Positions 54,081-63,248 of a DNA stretch of 64,000 bases are shown here, piece by piece. Under the pieces are notes generated by a model. It was not told the DNA's origin. It ran no database searches and was given only the letters and a program-made list of their open reading frames with translations. Positions within the stretch are counted from its first letter, which is position 1; the number at the start of each line of letters is the position of its first letter. This stretch comes from Streptomyces fumanus (GTDB lineage: Bacteria > Actinomycetota > Actinomycetes > Streptomycetales > Streptomycetaceae): assembly GCF_014655295.1 (NCBI RefSeq), contig NZ_BNBI01000023.1, positions 1 to 64,000 on the forward strand, read 5' to 3'. The position numbers and the translations under genes are program-made.

Positions 54081-55103
54081 TCAGCCTCCCGCGCCGAGGT
54101 CGAACACGATGCGGGCCTTGACGTGACCGCGCAGCACCTCGTCGACGGCCTCGTTGACGGCGGCGAGCGGGCGGGTCTCCCGGATGACCCGCGTGCGGCC
54201 CGCGGCGTGCAGTTGGAAGACCTCGGCGAGGTCCTGCCGGGTGCCGACGATCGAACCGATCACAGAGGTCCCGTTGAGGACGGTGTCGAAGATCGGGACC
54301 TGGAGGGTGCCGTGCGCCGGCAAGGCCACCATGACGAGCTTTCCGCCGCGCCGCAGGCCGGAGTTGACGGCCGCGAAGGCGGCCGGGTTCACCGCGAGGG
54401 CGAGGGCCGCATGGGCGCCGCCGTGGCGCTTCAGCTCGGCGCCGACATCCTGGGTGCGGGCGTCGATGAGCAGGTCCGCGCCGAGTTCCCGGGCGAGTTC
54501 CAGCTTGTCGTCGGTGACGTCGATGGCCGCGACGGTGGCGCCGGCGATCTTCGCGTACTGCACGGCCAGGTGCCCGAGCCCTCCGACGCCCGAGACGGCG
54601 ACGAACTGGGCGGGCCGCACGTCCGCGACCTTGAGGGCCTTGTACGTGGTGACGCCCGCGCAGGTCAGCGGAGCGGCGTCGAGGGCGCTGACGCCCTCGG
54701 GCACCAACTGGGCGAAGTCGGCGGCGGCGAGCATCTTCTCGGCGTAGCCGCCGTCGCAGCCGTAGCCGGTGTTGACCTGGCTCTCGCAGAGGGTCTCCCA
54801 GCCGGACAGGCAGTGCTCGCACCGCCCGCACGCCTGGCCGAGCCACGGCACGGCGACGCGCTGTCCGACGGTGAGGTGGGTGACGCCGTCGCCGAGCTTC
54901 TCGACGAGGCCGACGCCCTCGTGGCCGGGAACGAACGGCGGGGTGGGCTTGACCGGCCAGTCGCCGTGCGCGGCGTGGATGTCGGTGTGGCACAGCCCGG
55001 ACGCCTCGACGCGTACGCGGATCTGGCCAGGGCCGGGCTCGGGATCGGGGCGGTCCTCGATGACCAGCGGAGCGCCGAACTCCCGGACGACGGCTGCCTT
55101 CAT
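54081..55103 (-). CDS. adhP: Zinc-dependent alcohol dehydrogenase, 340 aa
   Basis: The ATG at 55103 starts MKAAVVREFGAPLVIEDRP. Catalytic zinc ligands are Cys38 (GLCHTD) and His61-Glu62 (PGHEGVG); the structural zinc site is ACGRCEHCLSGWETLC; the NAD loop is VSGVGGLGHLAVQYAK. Motifs and length match AdhP/AdhA-type ethanol dehydrogenases. It interconverts alcohols and aldehydes with NAD(H), and under oxygen limitation would regenerate NAD+. It lies 31 bp downstream of a Usp and 5 bp upstream of another, forming one operon controlled from 56106-56139. Confidence 0.93.
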   Translation of the reverse strand: MKAAVVREFGAPLVIEDRPDPEPGPGQIRVRVEASGLCHTDIHAAHGDWPVKPTPPFVPGHEGVGLVEKLGDGVTHLTVGQRVAVPWLGQACGRCEHCLSGWETLCESQVNTGYGCDGGYAEKMLAAADFAQLVPEGVSALDAAPLTCAGVTTYKALKVADVRPAQFVAVSGVGGLGHLAVQYAKIAGATVAAIDVTDDKLELARELGADLLIDARTQDVGAELKRHGGAHAALALAVNPAAFAAVNSGLRRGGKLVMVALPAHGTLQVPIFDTVLNGTSVIGSIVGTRQDLAEVFQLHAAGRTRVIRETRPLAAVNEAVDEVLRGHVKARIVFDLGAGG

Positions 55104-55134
55104 GATGTTCTCTCTTCCTGCGGGCCGGTCGTCG

Positions 55135-56040
55135 TCAGTCGTGCGCGACGACGGCGACGGGGGCGGTGGCGTGGTGCATGACCGCGTGGGCGACGGAACC
55201 GATGTGCACGCCGAACGGACTGCGGCGCACCCGCCGGCCGATGACGACGAGCGAGGCGTCGTGGGACGCGTCGACGAGGTGGCCCGCGGGGCTGCCGAGC
55301 CGGGAAACCTCCTTGACCTCGACGTCCGGGTACTTCTCCCGCCAGGGCAGCAGCGTCTCGGTCAGCGCCGCCGTCTGCTCGCGGGTGATGTCCTCGCGGG
55401 GGTCGACGCCGGCGGCCAGGCTGTAGACGTAGTACGGCGGCAGGTTCCAGCCGCGCAGGACGGTCAGCGGGGCCTCGCGGCGCCGCGCCTCCTCGAAGGC
55501 GAAGGCGAGCACGGTCCCGTCGGGGCTGTCGGTGTCCAGTCCGAGGACCACGGGGCGGAAGCCGGTGGCGGTGGAAGGGATGCCGGCGGGGTCCTTGAGG
55601 TGTTCGTCGGCGGCCTGTTCGCCCGCTCGCACCAAGACGACGGGGGTCTCGGTGCGGGCGATCACCGACTGTCCGACGGAGCCGACGAGGAAGCCGCCGA
55701 GTCCGCCCAGGGCGCGGGAGCCGAGCACCAGCAGACCGGCGTCGCGGGCGGCTTCCACGAGCACGTCGGCCGGGGCGCCGGACCGCTGCTCGGTGGTGAC
55801 GCGGAGTCCGGGGTGGCGCAGCCGCAGTCCTTCCGCGGCCTCCCGGGGGATCCGCTCGGTCCAGTGCGCGTGGGTCTCCGGGCCGAGGAGCGGGGCCTGC
55901 GCCATCGGTTCCGGCACCGGCTGCCACACGTGCAGCAGCACCATCGGCAGGTCCCGCAGCACCGCTTCGCGGGCGGCCCACTCGGCAGCCGCCCGGCTCT
56001 CGGTGGAGCCGTCCAGTCCTACGATGATCGTGTCGGGCAT
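55135..56040 (-). CDS. Universal stress protein, two tandem Usp domains, 301 aa
   Basis: The ATG at 56040 follows AGGAGGTGG. Domain 1: IIVGLDGSTESRAAAEWAAR, LLVLGSRALGGLGGFLVGSV, VVLVRAGEQAADEHL. Domain 2: RPVVLGLDTDSPDGTVLAFA, SLVVIGRRVRRSPFGVHIGS, AVMHHATAPVAVVAHD. It is the first gene of the Usp-Adh-Usp operon and a close paralogue of the incomplete Usp at 63397. Two DevR-like boxes lie 66 and 85 bp upstream. Confidence 0.93.
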   Translation of the reverse strand: MPDTIIVGLDGSTESRAAAEWAAREAVLRDLPMVLLHVWQPVPEPMAQAPLLGPETHAHWTERIPREAAEGLRLRHPGLRVTTEQRSGAPADVLVEAARDAGLLVLGSRALGGLGGFLVGSVGQSVIARTETPVVLVRAGEQAADEHLKDPAGIPSTATGFRPVVLGLDTDSPDGTVLAFAFEEARRREAPLTVLRGWNLPPYYVYSLAAGVDPREDITREQTAALTETLLPWREKYPDVEVKEVSRLGSPAGHLVDASHDASLVVIGRRVRRSPFGVHIGSVAHAVMHHATAPVAVVAHD

Positions 56041-56105
56041 CAAGCCCACCTCCTGTGGCGTTCGTTGCGCTTCCAGCGTCTCTTCCGGCCCTCGCGGCCG
56101 GACAG

Positions 56106-56139
56106 GGGCCGTTGGTCCCGGGGAGGGACCGACGGACCC
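56106..56139 (-). promoter_or_regulatory. Two adjacent DevR/OsdR-like boxes before the Usp-Adh-Usp operon
   Basis: GGGCCGTTGGTCCC (56106-56119; minus strand GGGACCAACGGCCC) and GGGACCGACGGACCC (56125-56139) lie 66-99 bp before the start at 56040. Paired boxes recall the multiple DosR boxes before strongly induced mycobacterial genes. Confidence 0.6.
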
Positions 56140-56186
56140 CGTCGGGCGGGCTGGCGGGGTCCGCCGACCGACCCCACCAGCCCTGT

Positions 56187-56816
56187 TCAGCGCAGCCACC
56201 CGTGGTCGCGGACGAGGGGCAGGCGGGCCCACAGGCGGCCGAGACCCAGCGCGTCACCGGCCGACATCACGGCCAGCGCGATCAGCACCACGGCGTAGAC
56301 GAGGTGGTAGTCGGCGAACGGGTTCGTCGACATGCTCGCCGACCCGTCCGACAGATGCTTGGCCGGCGGCCACTCCGCGACCCACATCAACGCCATCATC
56401 ACCGTCCCCGCCGCAGCCGCCAGTCGCAGCGCCACCCCAGCGGTCAGGGCCAGCCCGATCCCCAGCAGACCCAGCATGAACAGCCAGTCCGCCCAGGCGT
56501 CTCCCGCCCACGAATGGAACGTCGACTCCATCGGACCCACCGCCACGTTCCCCAGGAACCCCTCGGTGGGCGAGCCCCCGTCGACCCAGCCCTTGCCGGA
56601 CTGCGTCGCGTAACCGAAACCGAACGTCTTGTCCAGGAACGCCCACAGGAAGACGAACCCCATCAGCACCCGGGCAGAGGCCAGGACATACGCCCGCGCG
56701 GTGAGCGCCCCGGCCCCCGCCGACACGGCCGGCTCAGGCCCGGAAGCCGCGTGATGCCTGCGCAAGGACGGCAGGTGAAACCCTCCACTGCGATGAGTGG
56801 GCTGATGCACGGCCAT
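56187..56816 (-). CDS. DoxX family membrane protein, 209 aa
   Basis: The ATG at 56816 follows GGAGGG. After ~40 cytoplasmic residues come four membrane segments: LASARVLMGFVFLWAFLDKT, WLFMLGLLGIGLALTAGVAL, LAAAAGTVMMALMWVAEWPP and HLVYAVVLIALAVMSAG. This is the DoxX pattern. A large periplasmic loop with FGFGYATQSGKGWVDGGSPT follows the first segment, as in thiosulfate/quinone-linked homologues. A role in quinone or redox balance is inferred. It is divergent from the nitroreductase gene and shares a box region with it. Confidence 0.85.
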   Translation of the reverse strand: MAVHQPTHRSGGFHLPSLRRHHAASGPEPAVSAGAGALTARAYVLASARVLMGFVFLWAFLDKTFGFGYATQSGKGWVDGGSPTEGFLGNVAVGPMESTFHSWAGDAWADWLFMLGLLGIGLALTAGVALRLAAAAGTVMMALMWVAEWPPAKHLSDGSASMSTNPFADYHLVYAVVLIALAVMSAGDALGLGRLWARLPLVRDHGWLR

Positions 56817-56937
56817 GATGATGATCCCTCCGGGAAAGGTCCGGTCGGTGCCTGACACCACTCACTCTTCCGGCCGGCGCCGGTCCCTGCCCGGTGCCGA
56901 TGGTCCGCACTGCGCGGCTCAACAGCCCCATCGGGCA

Positions 56938-56951
56938 GGGACGTTCGGCCA
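56938..56951. promoter_or_regulatory. DevR/OsdR-like box in the DoxX-nitroreductase divergent region
   Basis: GGGACGTTCGGCCA lies 122 bp before the DoxX start and about 136 bp before the nitroreductase start; 13 of 14 positions fit the island consensus GGGACSNNCGGNCC. Confidence 0.5.
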
Positions 56952-57086
56952 CCGCCGGAACGGGAGGGCCGAACGGGGCCGCGCCGGGCCCGAACAGCCC
57001 CTCGCGGCCGCGCGGGCGCGGGCCGAGGCTGGGAAGGGCCATCCACCAGCTCTGCCGGTCCCGGGCAGAGGCGGGAAGGAGTCCCG

Positions 57087-58070
57087 ATGAGCGCCACGTC
57101 ACTCGATGCCCCGGTCCTGGAACGACTGGTGGCGGCAGCCGCGGCCGCGCCGTCCCTGCACAACACGCAGCCCTGGCGGTTCGGCCTCGATCCGGGCACC
57201 CGCACCGTGCGGATCGACGCCGCCGCGGACCGGATACTGCGCCACACCGATCCGGTGGGACGCGCCGTGCACCTCTCCGTGGGCTGCGCCGTCCTCAACC
57301 TGCGGGTCGCGGCGGCCCATTTCGGCTGGCAGCCGGTGACCCGCCTGCTGCCCTGCCCGGACCGGCCCGCGCTGCTCGCCCAGGTCCGCCTCGCCGACAC
57401 GACGCGCGGCGCACCGGCGGACGGTCTGTTCGAGGCCGTGTGGCGCAGGCACAGCAGTCGTTTCCCCTTCTCCGGGCGCCCGCTGCCCGCGGACCTGCTC
57501 GCGGAGCTGACCGAGGCGGCCCACATGGAGGGCGCGGTCCTTCGCTTCCCGGGGCCGAAGGGAACCGATCGGCTGCTGCGTGCCACGTGGGAGGCGGAGA
57601 GCCGCAACCGGGCGGACGCCGACCGCGCCGCCGAGAGCCGCCGTCTGGTGAGCGGTCCGCGTCCCCCGTCGCTGGGACTTCCACCGGCGGCCCTGGGGCA
57701 GCAGGACGCACGGGACCGGATGCCGATGCGGGACTTCGGTGCCCACCGGCACCCGGACGTGCTGCCCGCCGGAACCTTCGAACCGCACCCGACCCTCGCG
57801 CTGCTGTCCACGGCGCACGACCGGCGGGCGGACTGGCTGCGGGCCGGGCAGGCCCTGGAACGCGTGTTGCTGCTGGCCACCCGACGCGGGGTACGGGCGT
57901 CCCTCCTGCACCAGGCCATGGAGTGGCCCGATCTGCGCGGACGCCTCCACGGCCGCTCGGTCGACGGCCGGCGTGAGCACGCGCAGATGGTGATCCGGCT
58001 CGGGTACGGCCCCGAAGGGCCCGCGTCACCGCGCCGCCCGGTCGAGGAGGTCGTGGAGGGCCACGGGTGA
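57087..58070 (+). CDS. Acg-family nitroreductase-like protein, 327 aa
   Basis: The ATG at 57087 follows GGAAGGAG. The N-terminal APSLHNTQPWRFGL is the flavin phosphate-binding motif of Acg/nitroreductase proteins. RHSSRFPFSGRPLPADLLAE begins the second half-domain, and RAGQALERVLLLATRRGVRA with QAMEWPDLRGRL is the family's C-terminal FMN region. Acg (Rv2032) is a DosR-regulon protein that may sequester flavin instead of reducing substrates. Length is typical. Its divergent box region is shared with DoxX. Confidence 0.9.
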   Translation: MSATSLDAPVLERLVAAAAAAPSLHNTQPWRFGLDPGTRTVRIDAAADRILRHTDPVGRAVHLSVGCAVLNLRVAAAHFGWQPVTRLLPCPDRPALLAQVRLADTTRGAPADGLFEAVWRRHSSRFPFSGRPLPADLLAELTEAAHMEGAVLRFPGPKGTDRLLRATWEAESRNRADADRAAESRRLVSGPRPPSLGLPPAALGQQDARDRMPMRDFGAHRHPDVLPAGTFEPHPTLALLSTAHDRRADWLRAGQALERVLLLATRRGVRASLLHQAMEWPDLRGRLHGRSVDGRREHAQMVIRLGYGPEGPASPRRPVEEVVEGHG

Positions 58071-58427
58071 GCCCGCGCCGCCCGGTCCGTCGGCCAGGAC
58101 CAGGCGGAGCCCGTCGGGCCCCGGCCGGCACGGAACCGGCCAGGGCCCCACGGATGCCCGGCGCTCGACCGGCGCCCCGGCCGGCGTCCGACGCCCGGCG
58201 CCCGGCGGCGCCTCCGGGGCCCGGCAGCGCGTCCGGTGCTCCAGGGGTGCTCTGCGCTCGGCAGGCGTCCGGCGCTCCGACGGGCGCCCGGGGACAACGC
58301 GCCCAGTACTCGGCTGGCGCCCGGGGAGCTCGGCAGCGCGTCGGCGCAGCGCTCGGCCGGGGCCCTGCGGCGCGCGTCCGGCGGGTGCCGGTCAGATCGC
58401 GTCGGCGCGTCCGTGTTCCTTCGCGCC
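58071..58427. other. GC-rich, low-complexity spacer
   Basis: The region is built of degenerate CGGCGCCCGG/GGCGCTC-like units with no strand showing sound coding bias. It lies between the nitroreductase stop and the end of the broken OsmC-like gene. Confidence 0.4.
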
Positions 58428-58830
58428 CTACAGGTCGGCACCCTGCGGACGCGCGCCGGGCGCGCACCTGGACCTCGGGAGGCCGGGCCAGTGCGTTGCC
58501 CACCGTGCAGTGCGAGACCACCGCACGCAAGGCGGTCAGCCGCTCTGCGGGCAGGGACGGGGCGTCTACGGTCACCGACAGGGCGGCGACCCGCGCGGGA
58601 CGGTCGTCGGCCATGCGGAACTCCGCCCGGACGGTCAGGCCGTCCCGGCCGAGGCCGTGTCGTTCCAGGTACCGGCCCGCCTAGCGCGCGGCGCAGGAAG
58701 CGACGGACGCGGCGAACAGCTCCACGGGAGTGGGGGCCGTGTCCTTGCCGCCGTCGCTACGGGGCTGGTCGGCGGTGAGGACGTGACCGCGTGCCCGGAC
58801 CCCGAAGGCGTCGCCGCCGACGGGCGTCAC
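58428..58830 (-). pseudogene. OsmC-family peroxiredoxin-like gene with in-frame stop
   Basis: The GTG at 58830 overlaps the preceding stop. The frame encodes VTPVGGDAFGVRARGHVLTA, GGKDTAPTPVELFAASVASC and AAR, then TAG at about 58682; the same frame continues AGRYLERHGLGRDGLTVRAE, ARVAALSVTVDAPSLPAERL and VVSHCTVGNALARPPEVQV. The two conserved cysteines (SVASC, SHCTV) that reduce organic hydroperoxides are on either side of the stop. The family usually has Tyr at the stop position (TAC to TAG). The C-terminal stop is also shifted out of frame, with TAG at 58428-58430 in the next frame. It is one of the few damaged genes in the island. Confidence 0.7.
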
Positions 58831-59000
58831 GCGGCCCGGCCGGCCGGTGCCTCCGGGACGGGCTCCACCGCGGCCGCCTGGTAGAGCAGCAGGCCGGCCA
58901 GGTGCCGGGCCTCCTCGGCCGTCAGCGAGAGCCAGGGTGCCGGGCCGTCGTGCAGGCACGGGAGGAGTCCAGGGCATGGCGTCTCGCTGCCGGGTGACTC
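58827..59000 (-). CDS. Hypothetical short protein coupled to the OsmC-like gene
   Basis: Ending at 58827 and overlapping the OsmC start (GTGA), the frame encodes CLHDGPAPWLSLTAEEARHL and AGLLLYQAAAVE, which looks like a small helical coding sequence. No convincing start or ribosome site is found, so the 5' limit is a guess. Function unknown. Confidence 0.3.
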   Translation of the reverse strand, partial: ESPGSETPCPGLLPCLHDGPAPWLSLTAEEARHLAGLLLYQAAAVEPVPEAPAGRAA

Positions 59001-59343
59001 GCCCACGGGCGCGGGGCGCGCCCGGCGAGCGAGCCGCCCCCCGCCCGCCCGAGCCGGGCCGGGCCGGGCCGGCGGACCGGGACGGCCCCGGCGGTCCGTC
59101 CGGTCACCTCCCATCCGCCGCCGTCGCGGGCCGGAAGAACCCGACTGCGAGCCGATGGTCCCGTATGCGACCGGACACCCGGCGGCCGGAGGCCATCGCG
59201 CACCCGGCAGACCACCGGCCTTCGCCCACCGTCGGCACGGCAGGCGCGAGCGGCCGCGGACCCGGTGGCCGTCCCCCCTGGTGTCCGGGGACGGCTACCG
59301 GTGCGCGCGGGCCCGCGCGGCGCGGGCCGGACGGTACCGGCCC

Positions 59344-60042
59344 TCAGTGCTCTCCGCCCCGTGCGCGGTCGCGGGCCTGGGTGGCGATCACGGCGGCCTG
59401 AATACGACGCTCCACCCCGAGCTTGGCCAGCAGGCGGGAGATGTGGTTCTTCACCGTCTTCTCCGCGAGGTACAGCCGCTGGCCGATCTGCCGGTTGGTC
59501 AGTCCCTCCCCGATCAGTTCCAGGATCTCGCGTTCCCGGTCGGTGAGGCCCGGCAGCGCCTCCGGTTCCTCGGCCGGCTGCTGCCCGCCGCCCCGCAGCC
59601 GTGCCATCAGCCTGGCCGTGGCGCTCGCGTCGAGCAGTGACTGGCCGCGGGCGACCGTCCGCACGGCCGCGACCAGGTCCGAGCCCTGGATCTGCTTCAG
59701 GACGTAACCGGCGGCACCCGCCATGATCGAGTCCAGCAGGGCTTCCTCGTCGTCGAAGGAGGTCAGCATCAGACAGGCCAGGTCCGGCATCCTCGACCGC
59801 AGCTCGCGGCATACGCTCACCCCGTCCCCGTCTGGCAGGCGCACATCGAGCACAGCCACGTCGGGACGCAGGGCCGGGACCCGTACCAGCGCCTGCTCCA
59901 CCGTCGCCGCTTCGCCGACCACCGTGATGTCCGGTTCGTCGTCCAGCAGGTCGTGCACTCCTCGCCGTACCACCTCGTGGTCGTCCAGGAGAAAGACCTT
60001 GACCGGGCCCCCCGTGGTGCCGTCCTGCTCGCTGTCCGCCAT
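59344..60042 (-). CDS. osdR: NarL/LuxR-type response regulator, DevR/OsdR-like, 232 aa
   Basis: The ATG at 60042 follows GAGGAG. The receiver domain (~14-130) has the acidic pocket Asp20-Asp21 (VFLLDDHEVVRRGV), phospho-acceptor Asp66 (VAVLDVRLPDGDG) and the Lys strand GYVLKQIQ. The C-terminal LuxR helix-turn-helix is LTDREREILELIGEGLTNRQ and KTVKNHISRLLAKLGVERRI. The sequence is close in layout to DevR/DosR and OsdR. The kinase at 43516-45258 is the probable partner, although the two genes are 14 kb apart. It lies 92 bp downstream of the Pfl activase. Confidence 0.88.
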   Translation of the reverse strand: MADSEQDGTTGGPVKVFLLDDHEVVRRGVHDLLDDEPDITVVGEAATVEQALVRVPALRPDVAVLDVRLPDGDGVSVCRELRSRMPDLACLMLTSFDDEEALLDSIMAGAAGYVLKQIQGSDLVAAVRTVARGQSLLDASATARLMARLRGGGQQPAEEPEALPGLTDREREILELIGEGLTNRQIGQRLYLAEKTVKNHISRLLAKLGVERRIQAAVIATQARDRARGGEH

Positions 60043-60094
60043 CGAATGCTCCTCGTGCTGCCTTGGTATCTCCTGCGATCCTTCCTTCCCCCAG

Positions 60095-60123
60095 GGGCCG
60101 AGGTCCAGGGCCGGCCGGCCCTG
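60095..60123. terminator. 18-bp perfect palindrome with a box-like sequence
   Basis: CAGGGCCGGCCGGCCCTG at 60106-60123 is a perfect palindrome 12 bp after the activase stop and may be its terminator. GGGCCGAGGTCC at 60095-60106 just before the regulator gene is a degenerate DevR-like box, possibly for autoregulation. Confidence 0.4.
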
Positions 60124-60134
60124 TTTCCGACGCG

Positions 60135-60884
60135 TCAGTGGGCCACGAGGCCCCGTCGGCGGAACCGGTCCCGCACCCGCTCCACCAGTGTCCGGTCGGG
60201 GACCGGGGTGTCCCGCAGCGGAAAGGGGATCTCCAGGGTGTCGTACTTGGCGGCGCCGAGCTTGTGGAACGGCAGGATGTCGACCCGCTCCACGCTTTCC
60301 AGGCCCGAGAGGAAGCCGGCCAGCCCGTCGACGGCGTCGTCGCCGTCGGTCCACCCCGGCACCAGGACGTACCTGATCCACATGCGCTTGCCCATCCGGT
60401 CCAGACGGGTGGCGAAGTCGAGGGTGGGGGCGAGGGCGCCGCCGGTCAGCTTCCGGTAGGTGGTGACGTCGAAGGACTTGATGTCCAGCAGAACGAGGTC
60501 GGTGTCGGCCAGGAGGGCGTCCGAGGCGCGGGCGCCGAGGAAGCCGGAGGTGTCCAGGGCGGTGTGCAGACCGGCCTCCTTGCAGCGGCGCAGGACCGCC
60601 GCGGTGAAGGCCGGCTGGAGCAGGGGCTCGCCGCCGGTGACGGTCACGCCGCCGCCGGCCGCGGCGACGAAGTCCCGGTACTTGCCGATCTCCGCCGCCA
60701 CCTCGTCGACGGTGGCCTTCTTGCCGTCACGCATGTGCCAGGTGTCCGGGTTGGCGCAGTACAGGCACCGCAGGGGGCAGCCGTTGACGAAGAGGACGAA
60801 CCGGGTCCCGGGGCCGTCCACGCCGGTGGAAAGGTCCCAGGAGTGGATCCGGCCGGTGACCGCCCCGGGGGCCACGGTGCTCAC
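60135..60884 (-). CDS. pflA: Pyruvate formate-lyase-activating enzyme (radical SAM), 249 aa
   Basis: A GTG at 60884 overlaps the Pfl stop (GTGA). NGCPLRCLYCANPDTW contains the CxxxCxxC iron-sulfur motif (Cys36, Cys40, Cys43) with the aromatic residue before the last Cys typical of SAM radical enzymes. GGVTVTGGEPLLQ is the GGE SAM-binding motif, and LLDIKSFD follows. Length and motifs match PflA. It uses SAM and a [4Fe-4S] cluster to abstract H from the Pfl glycine. It requires reduced flavodoxin; a flavodoxin-fold protein is encoded in the same island. Confidence 0.96.
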   Translation of the reverse strand: MSTVAPGAVTGRIHSWDLSTGVDGPGTRFVLFVNGCPLRCLYCANPDTWHMRDGKKATVDEVAAEIGKYRDFVAAAGGGVTVTGGEPLLQPAFTAAVLRRCKEAGLHTALDTSGFLGARASDALLADTDLVLLDIKSFDVTTYRKLTGGALAPTLDFATRLDRMGKRMWIRYVLVPGWTDGDDAVDGLAGFLSGLESVERVDILPFHKLGAAKYDTLEIPFPLRDTPVPDRTLVERVRDRFRRRGLVAH

Positions 60885-63139
60885 AGCGAACCGTGGAAGG
60901 TGCGGCTGATCACGTCGAGCTGCTGCTCACGGGTGAGCCGTACGAAGTTCACGGCGTAGCCGGAGACCCTGATCGTCAGCTCGGGGTACTTCTCCGGGTG
61001 CTCCATGGCGTCCTCCAGTACCGCCCGGTCCAGGACGTTGACGTTCATGTGGTAACCGCCCGCGAACATGTAGGCGTCGAGGATGCCGACCAGGTGACCG
61101 GCGCGTTCCTCGGGAACGTGGCCCAGTCCCTCCGGAGTGATCGTGGTGGTCAGGGAGATACCGTCGCGGGCCGCCTCGTACGGCAGCTTCGCCACCGACA
61201 GCGCGGAGGCGGCCACCCCGTGCCGGTCACGGCCGTTCATCGGGTTGGCGCCGGGGGCGAAGGGCTGTCCGGCGCGGCGGCCGTCGGGGGTGTTGCCGGT
61301 GTGCTTGCCGTAGACGACGTTGGAGGTGATGGTCAGCACCGACTGGGTGTGTTCGGCGTCGCGGTAGGTGGGGTGCTCGCGCACCTTGGCCATGAAGGTC
61401 TCCACCAGGTCGACGGCGAGGGCGTCGACGCGGTCGTCGTTGTTGCCGTACGCGGGGAAGTCGCCCTCGGTCTTGAAGTCCACGGCCAGTCCGGTCGTGT
61501 CGCGGATGGTCCTTACGCGCGCGTGCTTGACTGCGGAGAGGCTGTCCACGGCCACCGAGAGTCCGGCGATGCCGCAGGCCATGAACCGGTGCACCGGGTG
61601 GTCGTGGAGGGCCATCTCGATGCGCTCGTAGGCGTACTTGTCGTGCATGTAGTGGATGACGTTGAGCGCGTCCACGTAGGTCTCGGCGAGCCAGTCCAGT
61701 ATCCGGTCGTAGGCGGCCGTCAGCTCGTCGTAGTCCAGGTATTCGCCGGTCAGCGGCGGTGCCGCGGGGGTGATCTGCTCCCCGGTCATCTCGTCCCGGC
61801 CGCCGTTGACGGCGTACAGCAGGGCCTTGGCGAGGTTGACGCGGGCGCCGAAGAACTGCATCTGCCGGCCCACCGCCATGGCGGACACGCAGCAGGCGAT
61901 CGCGGTGTCGTCGCCGGTGTGCGGACGCAGCAGTTCGTCCGACTCGTACTGGACGGCGCTGGTGTCGATGGACACCTGCGCGCAGAACGTCTTGAACCCG
62001 GCCGGGAGCCGGGGCGACCACAGCACCGTCAGGTTCGGTTCCGGGGCCGGCCCGAGGTTGTAGAGGGTCTGCAGGAACCGGAAGGAGGTGCGGGTGACCA
62101 GGGGGCGGCCGTCGGCGCCGATGCCGCCGATGGATTCCGTCACCCAGGTCGGGTCGCCGGAGAACAGCGCGTCGTACTCGGGGGTGCGCAGGAACCGCAC
62201 GATGCGCAGCTTGATGACGAAGTCGTCGATCAGTTCCTGGGCGCGTCGCTCGTCGAGGATGTCTTCGTCGAGGTCGCGCTGGAGGTAGACGTCCAGGAAG
62301 GTGGAGGTGCGGCCCAGGGACATCGCGGCGCCGTTCTGTTCCTTCACGGCGGCCAGGTAACCCAGGTAGAGCCATTGCACCGCCTCGTGGGCGGTGGTGG
62401 CGGGCCGGCTGATGACGCAGCCGTACGTGGCCGCCATCTCGGTCAGTTCGCCCAGCGCCCGGATCTGCTCGGCGAGTTCCTCGCGGTCGCGGATGACGTC
62501 GGCGGTGGACGGCAGGGTGTCGAGGCGGGCGCGTTCGGCGCGCTTGGCCTCGATCAGCCGGTCGGTGCCGTAGAGGGCGACGCGCCGGTAGTCGCCGATG
62601 ATCCGGCCGCGGCCGTAGGCGTCGGGCAGGCCGGTGATGATGCCCGCCTTGCGGGCGGCGCGCATCGCCGGGGTGTAGGCGTCGAAGACACCGTCGTTGT
62701 GGGTCTTGCGGTAGGTACCGAAGACCTTGGTCACGAACGGGTCGGGGGCGTAGCCGTACGCTTTCAGGCTGTTCTCCACCATGCGCAGGCCACCGTTGGG
62801 CATGATCGCGCGCTTGAGCGGGGCGTCGGTCTGCAGGCCGACGATCAGCTCGCGGTCGCGGTCGATGTAGCCGGGGGCGTGCGAGGTGATGGTGGAGGGG
62901 GTGGCGGCGTCCACGTCGAGCACGCCCCGGCGCCGCTCCTCCGGGAACAGCGCGCTGACCTTCTCCCAGACCGCGCGGGTGCGGTCCGTGGGGCCGGCCA
63001 GGAAGGAGGCGTCGCCTTCGTAGGGCGTGTAGTTGGCCTGGATGAAGTCGCGCACGTCGATGCGCTGACGCCACCCGCTCCCGGCGAACTGCCGCCAGGC
63101 GTCGGCGGTCCGGGGGCCGGCTGTCACCGTCGCGGTCAT
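60881..63139 (-). CDS. pflB: Pyruvate formate-lyase (formate C-acetyltransferase), 752 aa
   Basis: The ATG at 63139 is preferred over the adjacent GTG because AGAGG is better spaced to it. Residues ~1-100 hold the N-terminal helical region (DVRDFIQANYTPYEGDASFL). Adjacent catalytic cysteines Cys416-Cys417 are in AIACCVSAM, and the radical Gly727 is in RVSGYAVNFVRL. FAPGANPMNGRDRHG and the length of 752 match E. coli PflB closely. It converts pyruvate and CoA to acetyl-CoA and formate. The radical form is destroyed by oxygen, so it can act only in hypoxic mycelium or spores. A perfect dyad lies 112 bp upstream. Confidence 0.97.
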   Translation of the reverse strand: MTATVTAGPRTADAWRQFAGSGWRQRIDVRDFIQANYTPYEGDASFLAGPTDRTRAVWEKVSALFPEERRRGVLDVDAATPSTITSHAPGYIDRDRELIVGLQTDAPLKRAIMPNGGLRMVENSLKAYGYAPDPFVTKVFGTYRKTHNDGVFDAYTPAMRAARKAGIITGLPDAYGRGRIIGDYRRVALYGTDRLIEAKRAERARLDTLPSTADVIRDREELAEQIRALGELTEMAATYGCVISRPATTAHEAVQWLYLGYLAAVKEQNGAAMSLGRTSTFLDVYLQRDLDEDILDERRAQELIDDFVIKLRIVRFLRTPEYDALFSGDPTWVTESIGGIGADGRPLVTRTSFRFLQTLYNLGPAPEPNLTVLWSPRLPAGFKTFCAQVSIDTSAVQYESDELLRPHTGDDTAIACCVSAMAVGRQMQFFGARVNLAKALLYAVNGGRDEMTGEQITPAAPPLTGEYLDYDELTAAYDRILDWLAETYVDALNVIHYMHDKYAYERIEMALHDHPVHRFMACGIAGLSVAVDSLSAVKHARVRTIRDTTGLAVDFKTEGDFPAYGNNDDRVDALAVDLVETFMAKVREHPTYRDAEHTQSVLTITSNVVYGKHTGNTPDGRRAGQPFAPGANPMNGRDRHGVAASALSVAKLPYEAARDGISLTTTITPEGLGHVPEERAGHLVGILDAYMFAGGYHMNVNVLDRAVLEDAMEHPEKYPELTIRVSGYAVNFVRLTREQQLDVISRTFHGSL

Positions 63140-63248
63140 CACAGGTCCTCTCGTCGTGCGGTCTGGTCACTGTCGATGCTGGTCGCCGGGGCCGGTGGCC
63201 AGGAGTGCCGGACAGGGCACCGGGCGGGGCCCGTACGGCCTGGGCGGG

